In this document: positions 24,975 through 34,325 of the stretch, one piece after another
How the letters are laid out: each line of letters begins with the position of its first letter
How positions within the stretch are numbered: position 1 is the stretch's first letter
Source: JAHEDT01 sp963825615
GTDB lineage: Bacteria > Desulfobacterota > Desulfuromonadia > Desulfuromonadales > BM103
DNA: 64,000 bases
Assembly (NCBI GenBank): GCA_963825615.1
Contig: CAWGTV010000001.1
Span: forward strand, 558,001-622,000
Direction: 5' to 3'
The notes under the pieces: generated by a model
What the model was told of the DNA's origin: nothing
Seen by the model: only the letters and a program-made list of their open reading frames with translations
Database searches by the model: none
Position numbers and translations under genes: made by a program

Positions 24975-25778
24975 TCAAATATTGAAGAACGTCCGCTGCA
25001 CATGTGACAGGGAGGGGAGTTTTGTTCTAACTTCCTCGAGGCGCGATCTCTCAACTTGTGACGTGATTACAGATTCCCCCTCACCGGCCCCAGATAGCAT
25101 CACACCGAAGGGATCAAAGATTGCGCTGCGAGCAGCAAAAGGAGGACCACAGAGATTTGCTCCGGCGACATAGAGGGTATTTTCAATGGCACGGGCTTGA
25201 AGAAGAGTCAGCCAGTGTTCTTCTTTCATTGGACCGGCGTACCAGGCCGAAGGCACAATCACGGCATCTGCTCCCCTCAAGGCCAAATTTCGAAAAAGCT
25301 CAGGGAATCGCAAATCATAGCAGATTGCCAATCCCAGTTGTATCCCGTTAAGTGAGAATAGCGGTGGAGGCGCGTTACCTCCTGTCATCGTGTCAGATTC
25401 TCGAATACTCAATGCGTCGAACAGGTGAATCTTGTTGTAGCGTGCGAGGAGTGTACCGTCAGGGCCAAGTGTGATAGCGATGTTGGCAGCACGATTTGAT
25501 TCACCCGGGACTGATTCCCAAATGCCGCAGACGATTGCGATACCATGCTCTGAAGCCATGGCAGACAGAGTATGGACGAATGGCCCGTCGAGAGGTTCAG
25601 CTACTGCGGACAAGGGGACTCCTTCCTGCGGACGTGCCATAAACATCTCAGGGAATACGATTAAATCGGCACCCTGCGCCACAGCTTGCCGCAAACATTT
25701 TCTAGCCGTCTGGAGGTTCTCTTGCGGGTGACGTGAAACAGTGGTCTGGGCCAAGGCGACGGTCAATATAGAGTTCAT
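24975..25778 (-). CDS. nitrilase-superfamily carbon-nitrogen hydrolase
   Basis: A 267-aa amidase with the Glu-Lys-Cys triad: FPEMF near residue 45, YNKIHLFD near residue 115 and AICYDLRFPELFRNLAL near residue 150. The architecture fits the omega-amidase/Nit1/Nit2 branch, which hydrolyses alpha-keto acid amides or deaminated glutathione. ATG 25778 has TGAGGAA upstream; an in-frame TTG five codons earlier is not needed. It lies about 200 bases from the amidotransferase and 256 from the N-formylglutamate amidohydrolase gene, so it may or may not share their transcript. Confidence 0.88.
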   Translation of the reverse strand: MNSILTVALAQTTVSRHPQENLQTARKCLRQAVAQGADLIVFPEMFMARPQEGVPLSAVAEPLDGPFVHTLSAMASEHGIAIVCGIWESVPGESNRAANIAITLGPDGTLLARYNKIHLFDALSIRESDTMTGGNAPPPLFSLNGIQLGLAICYDLRFPELFRNLALRGADAVIVPSAWYAGPMKEEHWLTLLQARAIENTLYVAGANLCGPPFAARSAIFDPFGVMLSGAGEGESVITSQVERSRLEEVRTKLPSLSHVQRTFFNI

Positions 25779-26034
25779 GCAAGCATTCCTCAATAAAGGG
25801 CCAGGATGTACATCACATCAAAAAATTATTTAACTTCTAACAGGATTCAAAACACCAGCAAGCTATGCACCGTCTTGCCAATTATCCCGGTCGTAAAAAA
25901 ATTTCAGCAATCGGTATGTCTGCCAAAATATCGGCTCTCGTACATCGAAATCAGCCGAAATTGATTCATCCAGATGTTCACAGAAACGAAATACGCATTC
26001 TTGCAGTTTATGACTGTACCCCTCACAGGGAGCT

Positions 26035-26745
26035 CTATCTACCAAGCGTCTGCTGCAGGGAGTCACGGACCAGGCACTGCATCTGCTGCCAGCTTTTTCC
26101 TCCCTGCAGCGGCCAGCGCTGGTTCAGCTCCAGTTCAAAACCGAGGTAGCGCTCCGCGGGGAAACGCCGGCGCAGCAGGGTGACGAAACCGTCCATAGTG
26201 CCGCGGTAAGGATAGTTGCGGCGCACCTTCCACCCTTCTGCAAGGCGGGTCAAATTGTCCTGCCAGAGCAGACAGAAGCTTTTTTCAGCTGGTCGTTGCG
26301 GATCGTAAAGCAGGCCGATATCGGCGTTACGCACCTCACCGTTTAACACTGGGGTGAACGTGTGCAGCGACAGATGGCAAACCCGACCGTGATCCGCCAT
26401 AAGCTGCTCGATGTGCCGTACCACGGCTTGGCGATACGGATAGTAGTAAAGCTGGAGCAGCCTTTCGCGTGTTTGTCGGTCGAGCGAACGGCTGAATTCG
26501 GAGAAGAGCCGGGGATGACCCGGGGAGCGGTTGACTTCAACCAGCAGCCGGGTGACTTCGGCCAGATGCAACGGCGCGTGCAGCTGGTTGGCTAACCAGC
26601 GGGCAAAACCGGCGATACCGATATCATAGCCGAGGTGGCTGGTTAGGAGCTCTTCATGCCCATTGAAAAGGGAGTGCCAAGGCTCGGGCACCAGGTTGCC
26701 GCCATGTTCACAGCTGAGCAGCAGGGCACAGCCGTTTTTAACCAT
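26035..26745 (-). CDS. N-formylglutamate amidohydrolase-family protein
   Basis: A 236-aa member of the FGase family (zinc-dependent, phosphorylase-like fold). MVKNGCALLLSCEHGGNLVPEPW carries the metal-site motif SCEHGGN, and VCHLSLHTFTPVLNG, ADIGLLYDP and YRGTMDGF follow in family order. ATG 26745, inside the end of the ligase gene (overlap 8 bases), has GGAGAG upstream. No histidine-utilisation genes are near, so true N-formylglutamate is an unlikely substrate. In this operon it could cleave a product of the two ligases. Confidence 0.85.
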   Translation of the reverse strand: MVKNGCALLLSCEHGGNLVPEPWHSLFNGHEELLTSHLGYDIGIAGFARWLANQLHAPLHLAEVTRLLVEVNRSPGHPRLFSEFSRSLDRQTRERLLQLYYYPYRQAVVRHIEQLMADHGRVCHLSLHTFTPVLNGEVRNADIGLLYDPQRPAEKSFCLLWQDNLTRLAEGWKVRRNYPYRGTMDGFVTLLRRRFPAERYLGFELELNQRWPLQGGKSWQQMQCLVRDSLQQTLGR

Positions 26746-27973
26746 GATACAACTCTCCGCGCAGCAGGCAGTCAGCCAGCTGGCGATAAACACCGTCAAT
26801 CTCCTGCCGCCCGAAACCCTTGGGAAAAGCGTCCAGAATGCGCTGCGCCAGAGGCCCCCGGCGCAGGATCAGTGCGAGCGGCGAGCGGTGTTCCAGTGCG
26901 ACTTCTGGCTCGATTTGTTCATAAATGCGGCACCACAGATCGGCGACGCTGATCCGCTCATCGGAGACACCGAAACAGGCAAGATAGGCCGGGTCGTTGA
27001 CCATGTCGGCGCCGCCCCCCTGCAGCGTGCGGCGGAAAAGCTCGGCCAGCGGTGCGACCGGGATCTCCCGCTGGTGATTCTGCGATTGCCAACGCTCGTT
27101 GCAGAGCGCACGAACCAGGGCGATGATCAGTGCGGCGATCGCGAGATCGGCCTTGGGGCATTCCTGAACGTCGAGGACCCGGATCTCGATAGCGTTGCGA
27201 TCAAAGCGCGGTATCGCACCACGCGAGTTGAGCCATTCCTCCTGCAGCACCCCCTCTGGATCGAAAGGCGCAATCGCCCGGTAAGTGGCCGCCAGGATCT
27301 CTTGTTCGTAGGCCACACGGCTGAACACCGCTTCGGGGATGATCTGGCCGGCAATTTCCGGGACTTTCCGCTGGTTGGTACGATAGAACTCAAGGCGGTT
27401 ATCGAGCAGTCCAGTGGCCTTGCCGTCAACGAGCGGCGAACTGGCGGCCAGCGCCGGCAGCAGCGGCAGCACCAGGCGGATTGCCGCATGCAGACGACCG
27501 AACTCCGCGTCATCGGCGAACGGCAGGTTGATGTGCATGCTCTGCACATTCGACCAGCCGTGGCCCTGGCAACCGAAAATCCGGTTGTAAGCATCATAAA
27601 TCGGGCTGTTTTCATGGGGCCAGAGCACGGTCTCCCGGTGCGGGTCCATCCACGGGTGCATGGCGGTTCCCAGGAGCCTGCCATGCAGTGGGGCAAGCTG
27701 CTCATGCACCTGCAGGACGCCGGCCTGGAATTGGTCGGCCAGACCGGCCAGGCTGGCCGCCGGGCCGTTGGTCTTGAGCTCCAGGACGTGCAGAACCAGC
27801 TCGTTCGACCAGCAGAGAGGCCCGACCTCGATTTCGTTGACGATCTTGCCGGCAACCTGCTGCAGGACCCGGTCGGTCAGCGGCTTCACGGCCAGCGAGT
27901 CGCTGTCGACGATCATGTATTCGAGCTCGATGCCAATACCTTCGAAGAGGTGCAGCGGCGCCTTCTCACTCAT
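26738..27973 (-). CDS. GCS2-family glutamate-cysteine ligase-like carboxylate-amine ligase
   Basis: A 411-aa ATP-dependent ligase of the glutamine-synthetase-fold GCS2 family (YbdK/EgtA/plant GSH1 relatives). GIGIELEYMIVD near residue 12 supplies metal-binding glutamates, NEIEVGPLCWSNELVLHVLELKT the next, and QSMHINLPF plus AIEIRVLDVQECP the active-site strands. It joins an amino group to a carboxylate of a glutamate-like substrate. Its ATG overlaps the ATP-grasp stop (ATGA), and its 3' end overlaps the next gene, so it is translationally coupled on both sides. The substrate is unknown. Confidence 0.88.
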   Translation of the reverse strand: MSEKAPLHLFEGIGIELEYMIVDSDSLAVKPLTDRVLQQVAGKIVNEIEVGPLCWSNELVLHVLELKTNGPAASLAGLADQFQAGVLQVHEQLAPLHGRLLGTAMHPWMDPHRETVLWPHENSPIYDAYNRIFGCQGHGWSNVQSMHINLPFADDAEFGRLHAAIRLVLPLLPALAASSPLVDGKATGLLDNRLEFYRTNQRKVPEIAGQIIPEAVFSRVAYEQEILAATYRAIAPFDPEGVLQEEWLNSRGAIPRFDRNAIEIRVLDVQECPKADLAIAALIIALVRALCNERWQSQNHQREIPVAPLAELFRRTLQGGGADMVNDPAYLACFGVSDERISVADLWCRIYEQIEPEVALEHRSPLALILRRGPLAQRILDAFPKGFGRQEIDGVYRQLADCLLRGELYHG

Positions 27974-29454
27974 ACACCAAACCCCTCCTTGCGCTTCTGC
28001 ACCCGCCGCAGCATCACCCGCATGATGCGCAGGTAGAGCTCGTCCTTGAGCACCTGGTCTTCGACGCCGCCATCGATGTTGGGGTTGTCGTTGACCTCGA
28101 TGACATAGACCTTATTCCCCGACTGCTTCAAATCGACCCCGTAGAGGCCGTCGCCGATCAGGTTGGCGATTTTCAGCGCCACCTTGAGCACCGGTCCCGG
28201 GACATGCTCGACCGGCAGGGTGTCGAAACGCCCCTCGTCGTTCTTGGTGCCGCTGCTGTCGCGTTTGAGAATCTGCCAGTGCCCCTTGACCATGTAATAG
28301 CGACAGGCATAGATCGGCTGCCGGTCGAAGATGCCGATGCGCCAGTCGAAGTCGGTCGGCAGATATTCCTGGGCGATGATCAGATCGGACTTCTCCAGCA
28401 GCTTGTTGATCGTCGGTTTCAGAGCCTCCGGCTCGCTGACCTTGACAACCCCCTGGGAAAAGGAGCTGTCGGGTTGCTTGAGCACCACTGGCAGGCCGAT
28501 CTTTTCGGCGACCTGGTCCCGATTGTCGCGATGCACGATCAGCGTTTTCGGGGCAGGAATGCCGTTACATTCCATCAGTTCGGCGAGAAAAACCTTGTTG
28601 GTGCATTTGAGAATTGATTCCGGATCATCGATCGCCACCAGCCCTTCAGCCACCGCCTTGCGGGCAAAGCGGTAGGTGTGGTGGTTGACGCTGGTCGTCT
28701 CGCGGATCAGCAGGGCGTCGAATTCGCCGAGCCGGGAAAAGTCGTCGCGGGTGATGAATTCAGTGGAGAACCCGACGCTTTCCGCCGCGCGCACGAAACG
28801 CTTCAAAGCCTTTTCGTTGGAAGGCGGTTCGGCATCGTGCGGGTCGGTCAGGATCGCCATATCGTAACGGCTGTTGGTCTTCTTGGCGATCCGCCGGCGC
28901 TTGCCGGAGAAATACTCCTGGGCAACCTCGACGACAAAGTCCTGGTGTTCTTCGGGGATATCGTTGGCGCTGATGGCCCTCAGGTTGGTCAACGACCACT
29001 TGCCGCTCTTTTCGCCGACGACAAAGTTAGCGCGCATCAGCGGTGCCTGGAAGAGCTTGAACAGCTGTGCGGTCAGTCGGTCATAGCGCTTGGCAAGGTT
29101 GCGGCCGAAGTAGATGCTGAGGATGAATTCCTTGGACTGGATGGGAGCCAGGCTTTTCTGGATCAGGTCCTGAAGATCATCGGAGGCGATACGCACGATG
29201 GTCTGTGATTTCAGGTCCTGCACGGCAGTGACGCTCGGGATCGGCTTGTGGCCGCGGGCGGCCGCCAGCAGAGAGACATAATAACCGATGCTCTGGTAGC
29301 GATAGGAACGGCAGAGGTTGTAAACTTCCGCACCTTTCAGTTCCAGGTAGCGGGGGTCGGTCAGATAGGATCGGGCCGGAACCCGCTCAACTCCGGGAAT
29401 GTCCAGCGGCCATTGGCCGGGGTCATCGACGACGATCAGGGTCGGTCGAGGCAT
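27970..29454 (-). CDS. RimK-like ATP-grasp ligase with RLAN N-terminal domain
   Basis: A 494-aa protein. Residues about 1-150 (MPRPTLIVVDDPGQWPLDIP, then LCRSYRYQSIGYYVSLLA) match the RimK-like ATP-grasp N-terminal (RLAN) domain. The ATP-grasp part (200-490) has LLIRETTSVNHHTYRFA, VVLKQPDSSFSQGVVKV as nucleotide-binding loop, YLPTDFDWRIGIFDRQP, and the metal-binding VIEVNDNPNIDGG. Such enzymes add amino acids, often glutamate, to a peptide or metabolite. AAGGAG precedes the ATG, which lies inside the 3' end of the peptidase gene (32-base overlap). Confidence 0.9.
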   Translation of the reverse strand: MPRPTLIVVDDPGQWPLDIPGVERVPARSYLTDPRYLELKGAEVYNLCRSYRYQSIGYYVSLLAAARGHKPIPSVTAVQDLKSQTIVRIASDDLQDLIQKSLAPIQSKEFILSIYFGRNLAKRYDRLTAQLFKLFQAPLMRANFVVGEKSGKWSLTNLRAISANDIPEEHQDFVVEVAQEYFSGKRRRIAKKTNSRYDMAILTDPHDAEPPSNEKALKRFVRAAESVGFSTEFITRDDFSRLGEFDALLIRETTSVNHHTYRFARKAVAEGLVAIDDPESILKCTNKVFLAELMECNGIPAPKTLIVHRDNRDQVAEKIGLPVVLKQPDSSFSQGVVKVSEPEALKPTINKLLEKSDLIIAQEYLPTDFDWRIGIFDRQPIYACRYYMVKGHWQILKRDSSGTKNDEGRFDTLPVEHVPGPVLKVALKIANLIGDGLYGVDLKQSGNKVYVIEVNDNPNIDGGVEDQVLKDELYLRIMRVMLRRVQKRKEGFGV

Positions 29455-30169
29455 TTACCTTCTTCTCCTTGGCAGGCTGAATGATCAGCAGGTTGGCGTC
29501 GTAGGTCAGCACGCCGAGCAGGATCGCATTGATCACCCGGTCGATGCTGGCGGTGTAGTTCTGCGTCCCGGTCATAGGGTTGCTTTTGAGCGGGTCGGCG
29601 ACATGGACAGTGCGCGCTTCCCGGTCATAGCCGTAGAGGACCACGAAGTGACCGGACGGCTCGCCGCGCACATCGTCATAATCGCAGTTAGAGCCGTATT
29701 CGCGGGCGCTGCGATAAAGGAAGGTGGCCGAAAGGCCGGTAATGATCGGCACCCCCTGGCTGAGGAAACCGCGCAGCAGAGCCCCGTTCAGGTCCTTGGC
29801 CCGCAGCTGGCCGCCAAGTTCGAGGAACTGCAGGTAGGCGTCAGTCGCAGTGAGCAGCTTCGGGTCCTTTTTACAAGCGGCCTGGAGGCGCAACTTGTCG
29901 GCCAGTGCCGCCGCCGGCAGATCGACCCAGGTCGGATCGAACAGCTGCAGCTTATAGGTGAAGATGGTCGCGCGGTAACCCCGCCGCAGGGCATGATTGG
30001 CGAGCAGCACTGCCAGGGTCCCGCCTCCTTCGAGCATCGGCACTTCGGCAATGGTCTGATCGAGACTGATCGGGTCATCGTAAAAGCTGTAAATCGCCTG
30101 AAGGCAGGTCGGCCCGCAGGTGATTTCGTCAGGTTGGGGGGCAATATCTAAAGGCAGCAGAGCTTTCAT
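29423..30169 (-). CDS. C39-like cysteine peptidase of the amidoligase operon
   Basis: A 248-aa papain-fold (C39-like) protein: PDEITCGPTCLQAIYSF gives the catalytic Cys near residue 18, and SGHFVVLYGYD with VADPL near 175-190 gives the His and Asp. There is no signal peptide or ABC transporter domain, so it is a cytoplasmic, stand-alone peptidase or transpeptidase. It is the first gene of the four-gene overlapping set peptidase, ATP-grasp, GCS2, FGase. It may mature or trim the ligase substrate or product; this is inference. Confidence 0.82.
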   Translation of the reverse strand: MKALLPLDIAPQPDEITCGPTCLQAIYSFYDDPISLDQTIAEVPMLEGGGTLAVLLANHALRRGYRATIFTYKLQLFDPTWVDLPAAALADKLRLQAACKKDPKLLTATDAYLQFLELGGQLRAKDLNGALLRGFLSQGVPIITGLSATFLYRSAREYGSNCDYDDVRGEPSGHFVVLYGYDREARTVHVADPLKSNPMTGTQNYTASIDRVINAILLGVLTYDANLLIIQPAKEKKVNASTDPDRRR

Positions 30170-30369
30170 CGGGGACTCCGGAACTTAGCACAGATAATAC
30201 CACCACTCCCCGGAGGATTTGGCAAATTTCTGAAAATTTTCGGGACGGGGAGGTTGCTGCAAAAGCAACAGGGGATAACGTCATTGAAAAAATATTGCGT
30301 GAGAGACAGCTCTTCGCTATTAATTTGTTAAAATTTAATTTAACATCTTTAACAAAGGTGGAGCGAACT

Positions 30370-30684
30370 ATGTTTGAAGCATTGAGAGGTATCGCGTGTT
30401 TTGTGACGGCAACCGTAAGCTTCCTTTACGGGACCAGGATCGCCTGGGCTTGTGGCAAAAAATGCACTTTCCAGGAAAACCCTGAGGATAAGAAGCATGC
30501 CATTTCAGAGAGCATCCCGGCAGCGGCGCTGGTCTATTTTTTCGGTTTCCTGATTGTTTTCAGTCTGAGCGTCAGCGGTTTCGTGACGATTGTCGTCTCC
30601 TCGCTGACAAGTGCCATCCTCCTTGCAGGCATGGTGGTGACCATGACCATGCCGGAACTGAAACGCAGACCGCCAAGCAAGTAG
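30370..30684 (+). CDS. small membrane protein, two transmembrane segments
   Basis: A 104-aa protein beginning MFEALRGIACFVTATVSFLYG, with hydrophobic segments at roughly 6-24 and 53-88; the second is long enough for two passes. A KKC motif (CGKKCTFQ) follows the first segment. I do not recognise a family. GGTGGAG precedes the ATG at 30370, and the upstream TTGTTAAAATTTAATTT is an AT-rich promoter-like region. It is divergent from the amidoligase operon and could be its membrane partner, but only position suggests this. Confidence 0.6.
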   Translation: MFEALRGIACFVTATVSFLYGTRIAWACGKKCTFQENPEDKKHAISESIPAAALVYFFGFLIVFSLSVSGFVTIVVSSLTSAILLAGMVVTMTMPELKRRPPSK

Positions 30685-30905
30685 CAACAGCCCGCCATCA
30701 AACGCTTACCAAGAAGCAAGGTCCTGCCGACGATCAAACCGGAGGGTCTACGAGACAGGAAAGCCTGAAGCAACGTCTCTTCGCCGTCTCAACAGCTGCA
30801 AACCAAGCCCATCAAGCAAATCGTTGCAAAGCACCGCTGAACCACCACCTGCGACAGCTCACTCCAACCAACAGGCATGCCCGCTGGTCGTGGCGGTGCG
30901 CACTC

Positions 30906-32876
30906 CTAGAGTGCATTGCTGGGGCTCTGTACGGGTTTGCTGGCATCGCTCACATTTAGCACGGTCGCATGCCAGGCATTCACACGGTTCCGGAAGACGT
31001 AGTCGGCGCCCTGGTAATAACTGATATCCCGTTGGACCAGAAGATCCGAGGTTTCTGCCGGATGTTCGATGACCGGTCCGGATGCCAGCCCTTCCTGCTG
31101 CCATATTTTCTGTTGCAAGCCAAGGATCGCCATGGCGTTGCCGTTAAACAGGCCAAGGTTCTGGTAATTGCCGATCAGGGCACGCCCCTGACCTGGCATC
31201 ATCGCCAGGATGTCCTTGCCGAAAAAACACGAGCGATAACTCATGTTGAGCAGGCCGAGCAGTGTCGGTGCGAGGTCGATCTGGCTTGACAAGGTGTCCA
31301 CCTGCGCCGGAGTGATCTGTCGTGGAGAATAGATCCAGAGCGGGATATGATAACGCTCTACCGGCAGGGCGCGCTTGCCGGCACTGCCGGCCTGATGGTC
31401 AGCGACGATCACGAACATGGTGTCGTCGAACCATGGCTGGCGCGCAGCATCGGCGAGAAACTCACTGATGGCGTAGTCCGTGTATTTGACCGCCCCGGAA
31501 CGGTTCGTCCCCGATGGGATGTCGATCTTCCCCTCCGGATAGGTGTAAGGCCGGTGGTTGGAGGTTGTCATCAGGTGCAGGAAAAATGGTTGGCCCTGAG
31601 CACTGGTTTGTCCGGCGACCTTGATCGCCTGCCGGTAAAGATCCGCATCGGACATCCCCCAGGCGTTGGAGAACCCGACTTCGCTATCCGGCACGGTCGA
31701 CTGGTCCACGACCTGGTAGCCATTGCCGCTAAAGAAAGCGCCCATATTGTCAAAATAGCTGCGCCCGCCGTAAAGGAAAAAAGACTGGTAGCCCTTGGTA
31801 TTGAGCACGTTACCAAGGGACCATTGGTCCGTCTCCCGACCGAGCCGCTTGACGATAGAACGCCCCGGGGTCGGCGGGATCGACAGGGTCACCGCCTCCA
31901 GGCCGCGGGTCGTGCGGGTTCCGGTCGCGTAGAAATTCGTGAAGAACAGGCTCTGGCCGATCAGGGCATCGAGATGCGGCGTCAGCTGCTCGCCATTGCC
32001 AAAGAACGAGAGATAATCAGAGCTCAGGCTTTCCACCATCACCAGGACGATGTTCAGTCTTTTTTCCGGGCCCGTGCGTACGATGTCGCGCCTGATATCG
32101 AAAAGGTTCTCGTTGATGAAGGTCGCATTTGGCTCGGCGACTTCCTTTTTGAGCAGTGCCGAGGCCGCAGCGGGGGGCAGGCTGGCGTAGAACTGCAGGT
32201 AGTCGAGATCATTATTGCGAAAGGCCGCGACAAACTGGTAGGGGCCGTTGCTGGCAAGTTCGTTCTGGTAGACATTTTCGGCCAGCGCTCGCAACGACTG
32301 ATCGAGCCCGGCATATGCTACGAGAGGAGATAGCAGCAGCAAACCGGCAATCATGCCGCGCCTGAGAAATCGCTCCTGGGCAGACAAAGCCCGGGCAACC
32401 GGGTGACGTAGACGGTAAAAGAGAATCGCCGTAAACACCAGCACCCCTGCCAGGATGGGGATGACCGGATAGGATTCAAAGATGTTGTTGGTGACTTCGC
32501 GCCGGTAAATCAGGTAATCAATGGCAATGAAATTGAATCGGACGCTGAATTCCTCCCAGAAAAAGTACTCGGCAATGGCGATGAAGACCAGGGCATAAAT
32601 CGCCGTGAAAGTCAGCACCTTCATCCACAAGTGATGCAGCCGCGAGCGCCAGAGCCGCTCCGGGACCAGCCACAGATACAGGGCCGGTAAAATCAGGGCA
32701 TACGCACAGAAGCCGGCATCAAAAAGCAGACCACGGCCAAAGACGGGCAGAACACTCCACAGGGCAAGATCCGTTTGCTGCCAGCTGATACAAAGCAGGG
32801 CCAGGCGGGTGAGGGAAAAGAAGGCCATGGCGACGAAGGCGACCATAGCCAGGAGATTAAAGCGTGAGGATTTCAT
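30906..32876 (-). CDS. LTA synthase/phosphoethanolamine-transferase-like membrane sulfatase-fold protein
   Basis: A 656-aa protein: five or so N-terminal transmembrane helices (residues 1-190) followed by an exported alkaline-phosphatase-fold catalytic domain. Metal and nucleophile positions are visible: VMVESLSSDYLSFFG (Glu), ATGTRTTRGLEAV (catalytic Thr) and VIVADHQAG near residue 515. Family members transfer phosphoglycerol or phosphoethanolamine to lipids or glycans in the envelope. ATG 32876 has CAAAGGA upstream and overlaps the PAP2 gene by 20 bases, so the two act together, probably in modifying lipid A or periplasmic glycans. Confidence 0.87.
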   Translation of the reverse strand: MKSSRFNLLAMVAFVAMAFFSLTRLALLCISWQQTDLALWSVLPVFGRGLLFDAGFCAYALILPALYLWLVPERLWRSRLHHLWMKVLTFTAIYALVFIAIAEYFFWEEFSVRFNFIAIDYLIYRREVTNNIFESYPVIPILAGVLVFTAILFYRLRHPVARALSAQERFLRRGMIAGLLLLSPLVAYAGLDQSLRALAENVYQNELASNGPYQFVAAFRNNDLDYLQFYASLPPAAASALLKKEVAEPNATFINENLFDIRRDIVRTGPEKRLNIVLVMVESLSSDYLSFFGNGEQLTPHLDALIGQSLFFTNFYATGTRTTRGLEAVTLSIPPTPGRSIVKRLGRETDQWSLGNVLNTKGYQSFFLYGGRSYFDNMGAFFSGNGYQVVDQSTVPDSEVGFSNAWGMSDADLYRQAIKVAGQTSAQGQPFFLHLMTTSNHRPYTYPEGKIDIPSGTNRSGAVKYTDYAISEFLADAARQPWFDDTMFVIVADHQAGSAGKRALPVERYHIPLWIYSPRQITPAQVDTLSSQIDLAPTLLGLLNMSYRSCFFGKDILAMMPGQGRALIGNYQNLGLFNGNAMAILGLQQKIWQQEGLASGPVIEHPAETSDLLVQRDISYYQGADYVFRNRVNAWHATVLNVSDASKPVQSPSNAL

Positions 32877-33612
32877 TTTCGTCCTTTGAAGAACGTGGGG
32901 AATGCGCTGACAACATGCCGTTGATGTCGGCGCCGGGAGCATTAGCATAAAACAGCCGGGACCACAAGGCCGCACACATCCAGCAGATTCCCAGCGAGAC
33001 TAAGTCATGACTCAAGAAGTGTGCTCCCCGCACCTGTTGGGCTGCCCCGAAGAACAATCCCAGGACCAGCGGCAGAATCAGGCTGAGCCGATACCCGGGA
33101 ATGGCACGGCGTCGGAGGGCAAAGAAAACGCTGAACCAGGCAAAACCGCCGCTGGCATGCGCAGCGGGGAAAGCATGACCGACTGGTGAGTTGGCCGGCA
33201 CGTGGTCAAAGATACGAATGTATGGCTGATTACCGCCAAACAGCTGCAAGGCCCAGGGTGAGTAGATATGGGTCAACGCTTTGAAGGTGCCGACGATGGC
33301 AGGGCCACTCAGCCCGGCAACCAGCACAAAGGCAAAATCCTTGCGGTAAGGCTTCAATCCTGGTCGAAAAAAAGATCCGATGAGCAAGAGGAACAACAAG
33401 ATGGCCAAGGCTACGACCAGGTTGCGGCCCCCCCTGTGCAGCACGTCTTCCATCAACCAATGTCTGCGATAAGGCCAGACCCCAAGCCCCTGATCGTAAA
33501 AATGACGACTCAGCCAGACATCCAGGCCGCCATATTCGGAGTAGACTGCAAGCAGGAACGCTACGCATGGCACAGCGATATTTATACAAGAGGGACGTTT
33601 GAACATGCACAT
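32857..33612 (-). CDS. PAP2-family membrane phosphatase
   Basis: A 251-aa integral membrane phosphatase with about six helices. The PAP2 motifs are KALTHIYSPWAL (motif 1, with SP in place of RP), VGHAFPAAHASGGFAW (motif 2, catalytic His) and VRGAHFLSHDLVSLG (motif 3, second His and Asp). It belongs to the branch that dephosphorylates isoprenyl pyrophosphate or lipid A. There is a weak ribosome binding site; an internal ATG two codons in is an alternative start. It is translationally coupled to the LTA-synthase-like gene. Confidence 0.87.
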   Translation of the reverse strand: MCMFKRPSCINIAVPCVAFLLAVYSEYGGLDVWLSRHFYDQGLGVWPYRRHWLMEDVLHRGGRNLVVALAILLFLLLIGSFFRPGLKPYRKDFAFVLVAGLSGPAIVGTFKALTHIYSPWALQLFGGNQPYIRIFDHVPANSPVGHAFPAAHASGGFAWFSVFFALRRRAIPGYRLSLILPLVLGLFFGAAQQVRGAHFLSHDLVSLGICWMCAALWSRLFYANAPGADINGMLSAHSPRSSKDENEILTL

Positions 33613-33892
33613 GCAACCATTGCCGGGCTGAATTCTGGCCGTCGGGAGAAGGCGGCGGAGACAGAGGCAATTTGTCCCGGCAGCCAGGCCCTGACTGTCA
33701 AAATAGCGCCGGTACCCTGACTTAAATTACAGTTTAGTAGCATAACATAGACATCGTCGCAAATGTTATCACCCGAACGTATCATGCTGGTCGAAGGCAA
33801 ATATCTGCTGTTTTCCATATCAACCCGCCAGGGATGAATGAATGGTGAGGCTGCTCACCTGCTGACAATGCTTTGAGCTCAGACGGGTCGCG

Positions 33893-34321
33893 CTAGCCGA
33901 TCTTCACCAGCTGCAAGGCAAAGGTCAGATCGCAGCCGGCCAGGTCATGATTTCCGTCGAGCACCACCTGCTGCTCGTCAATGTGTCGGATCCGCATGAC
34001 CTGCTGTTCACTGCCGGCAAGCTCGACAAGCAGTTTCTGGCCAAGCCGCAAGTCCCGCTCTGCTGGGAACCTCTGCCGGGAAACTTGCAGCAGGTTCTCC
34101 TTGAGCCGCGGGCCATAAGCCTGTTCGGCCGGCAGATGGATATTTTTCACTTCGCCGACTTTCATGCCGACAATGTCTTGTTCCAGGGCAGGGAAAATCT
34201 CTCCGGATCCGATCGTAAAGACCAGCGGTTGATCGTCGTCGCGCTGATCGAAGATGCGGCCGTTGTCGAGGGTACCGATATAGTGGACTGTAACCTGGTC
34301 ACCATGTTTCGCTCGTTGCAT
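33893..34321 (-). CDS. FKBP-type peptidyl-prolyl cis-trans isomerase (SlyD-like)
   Basis: A 142-aa FKBP with inserted-flap domain: VTVHYIGTLDNGRIFDQ near residue 10, FTIGSGEIFPALEQDIVGM near 35, IHLPAEQAYGPRLKEN near 60 and VLDGNHDLAGCDLTFALQLV near 120, the SlyD-type arrangement. It lacks the His-rich SlyD tail. Such proteins speed proline isomerisation and act as chaperones, sometimes for metalloproteins. AGGAGT precedes ATG 34321. It is the last gene of the group that starts with the small HTH protein, five bases after the macro-domain gene. Confidence 0.9.
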   Translation of the reverse strand: MQRAKHGDQVTVHYIGTLDNGRIFDQRDDDQPLVFTIGSGEIFPALEQDIVGMKVGEVKNIHLPAEQAYGPRLKENLLQVSRQRFPAERDLRLGQKLLVELAGSEQQVMRIRHIDEQQVVLDGNHDLAGCDLTFALQLVKIG

Positions 34322-34325
34322 GGAG

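Noticed and set aside
25863..26066. 67-codon leftward frame downstream of the FGase gene
   Set aside because: It overlaps the FGase 3' end, has only a GTG start without ribosome binding site, and resembles nothing I know.
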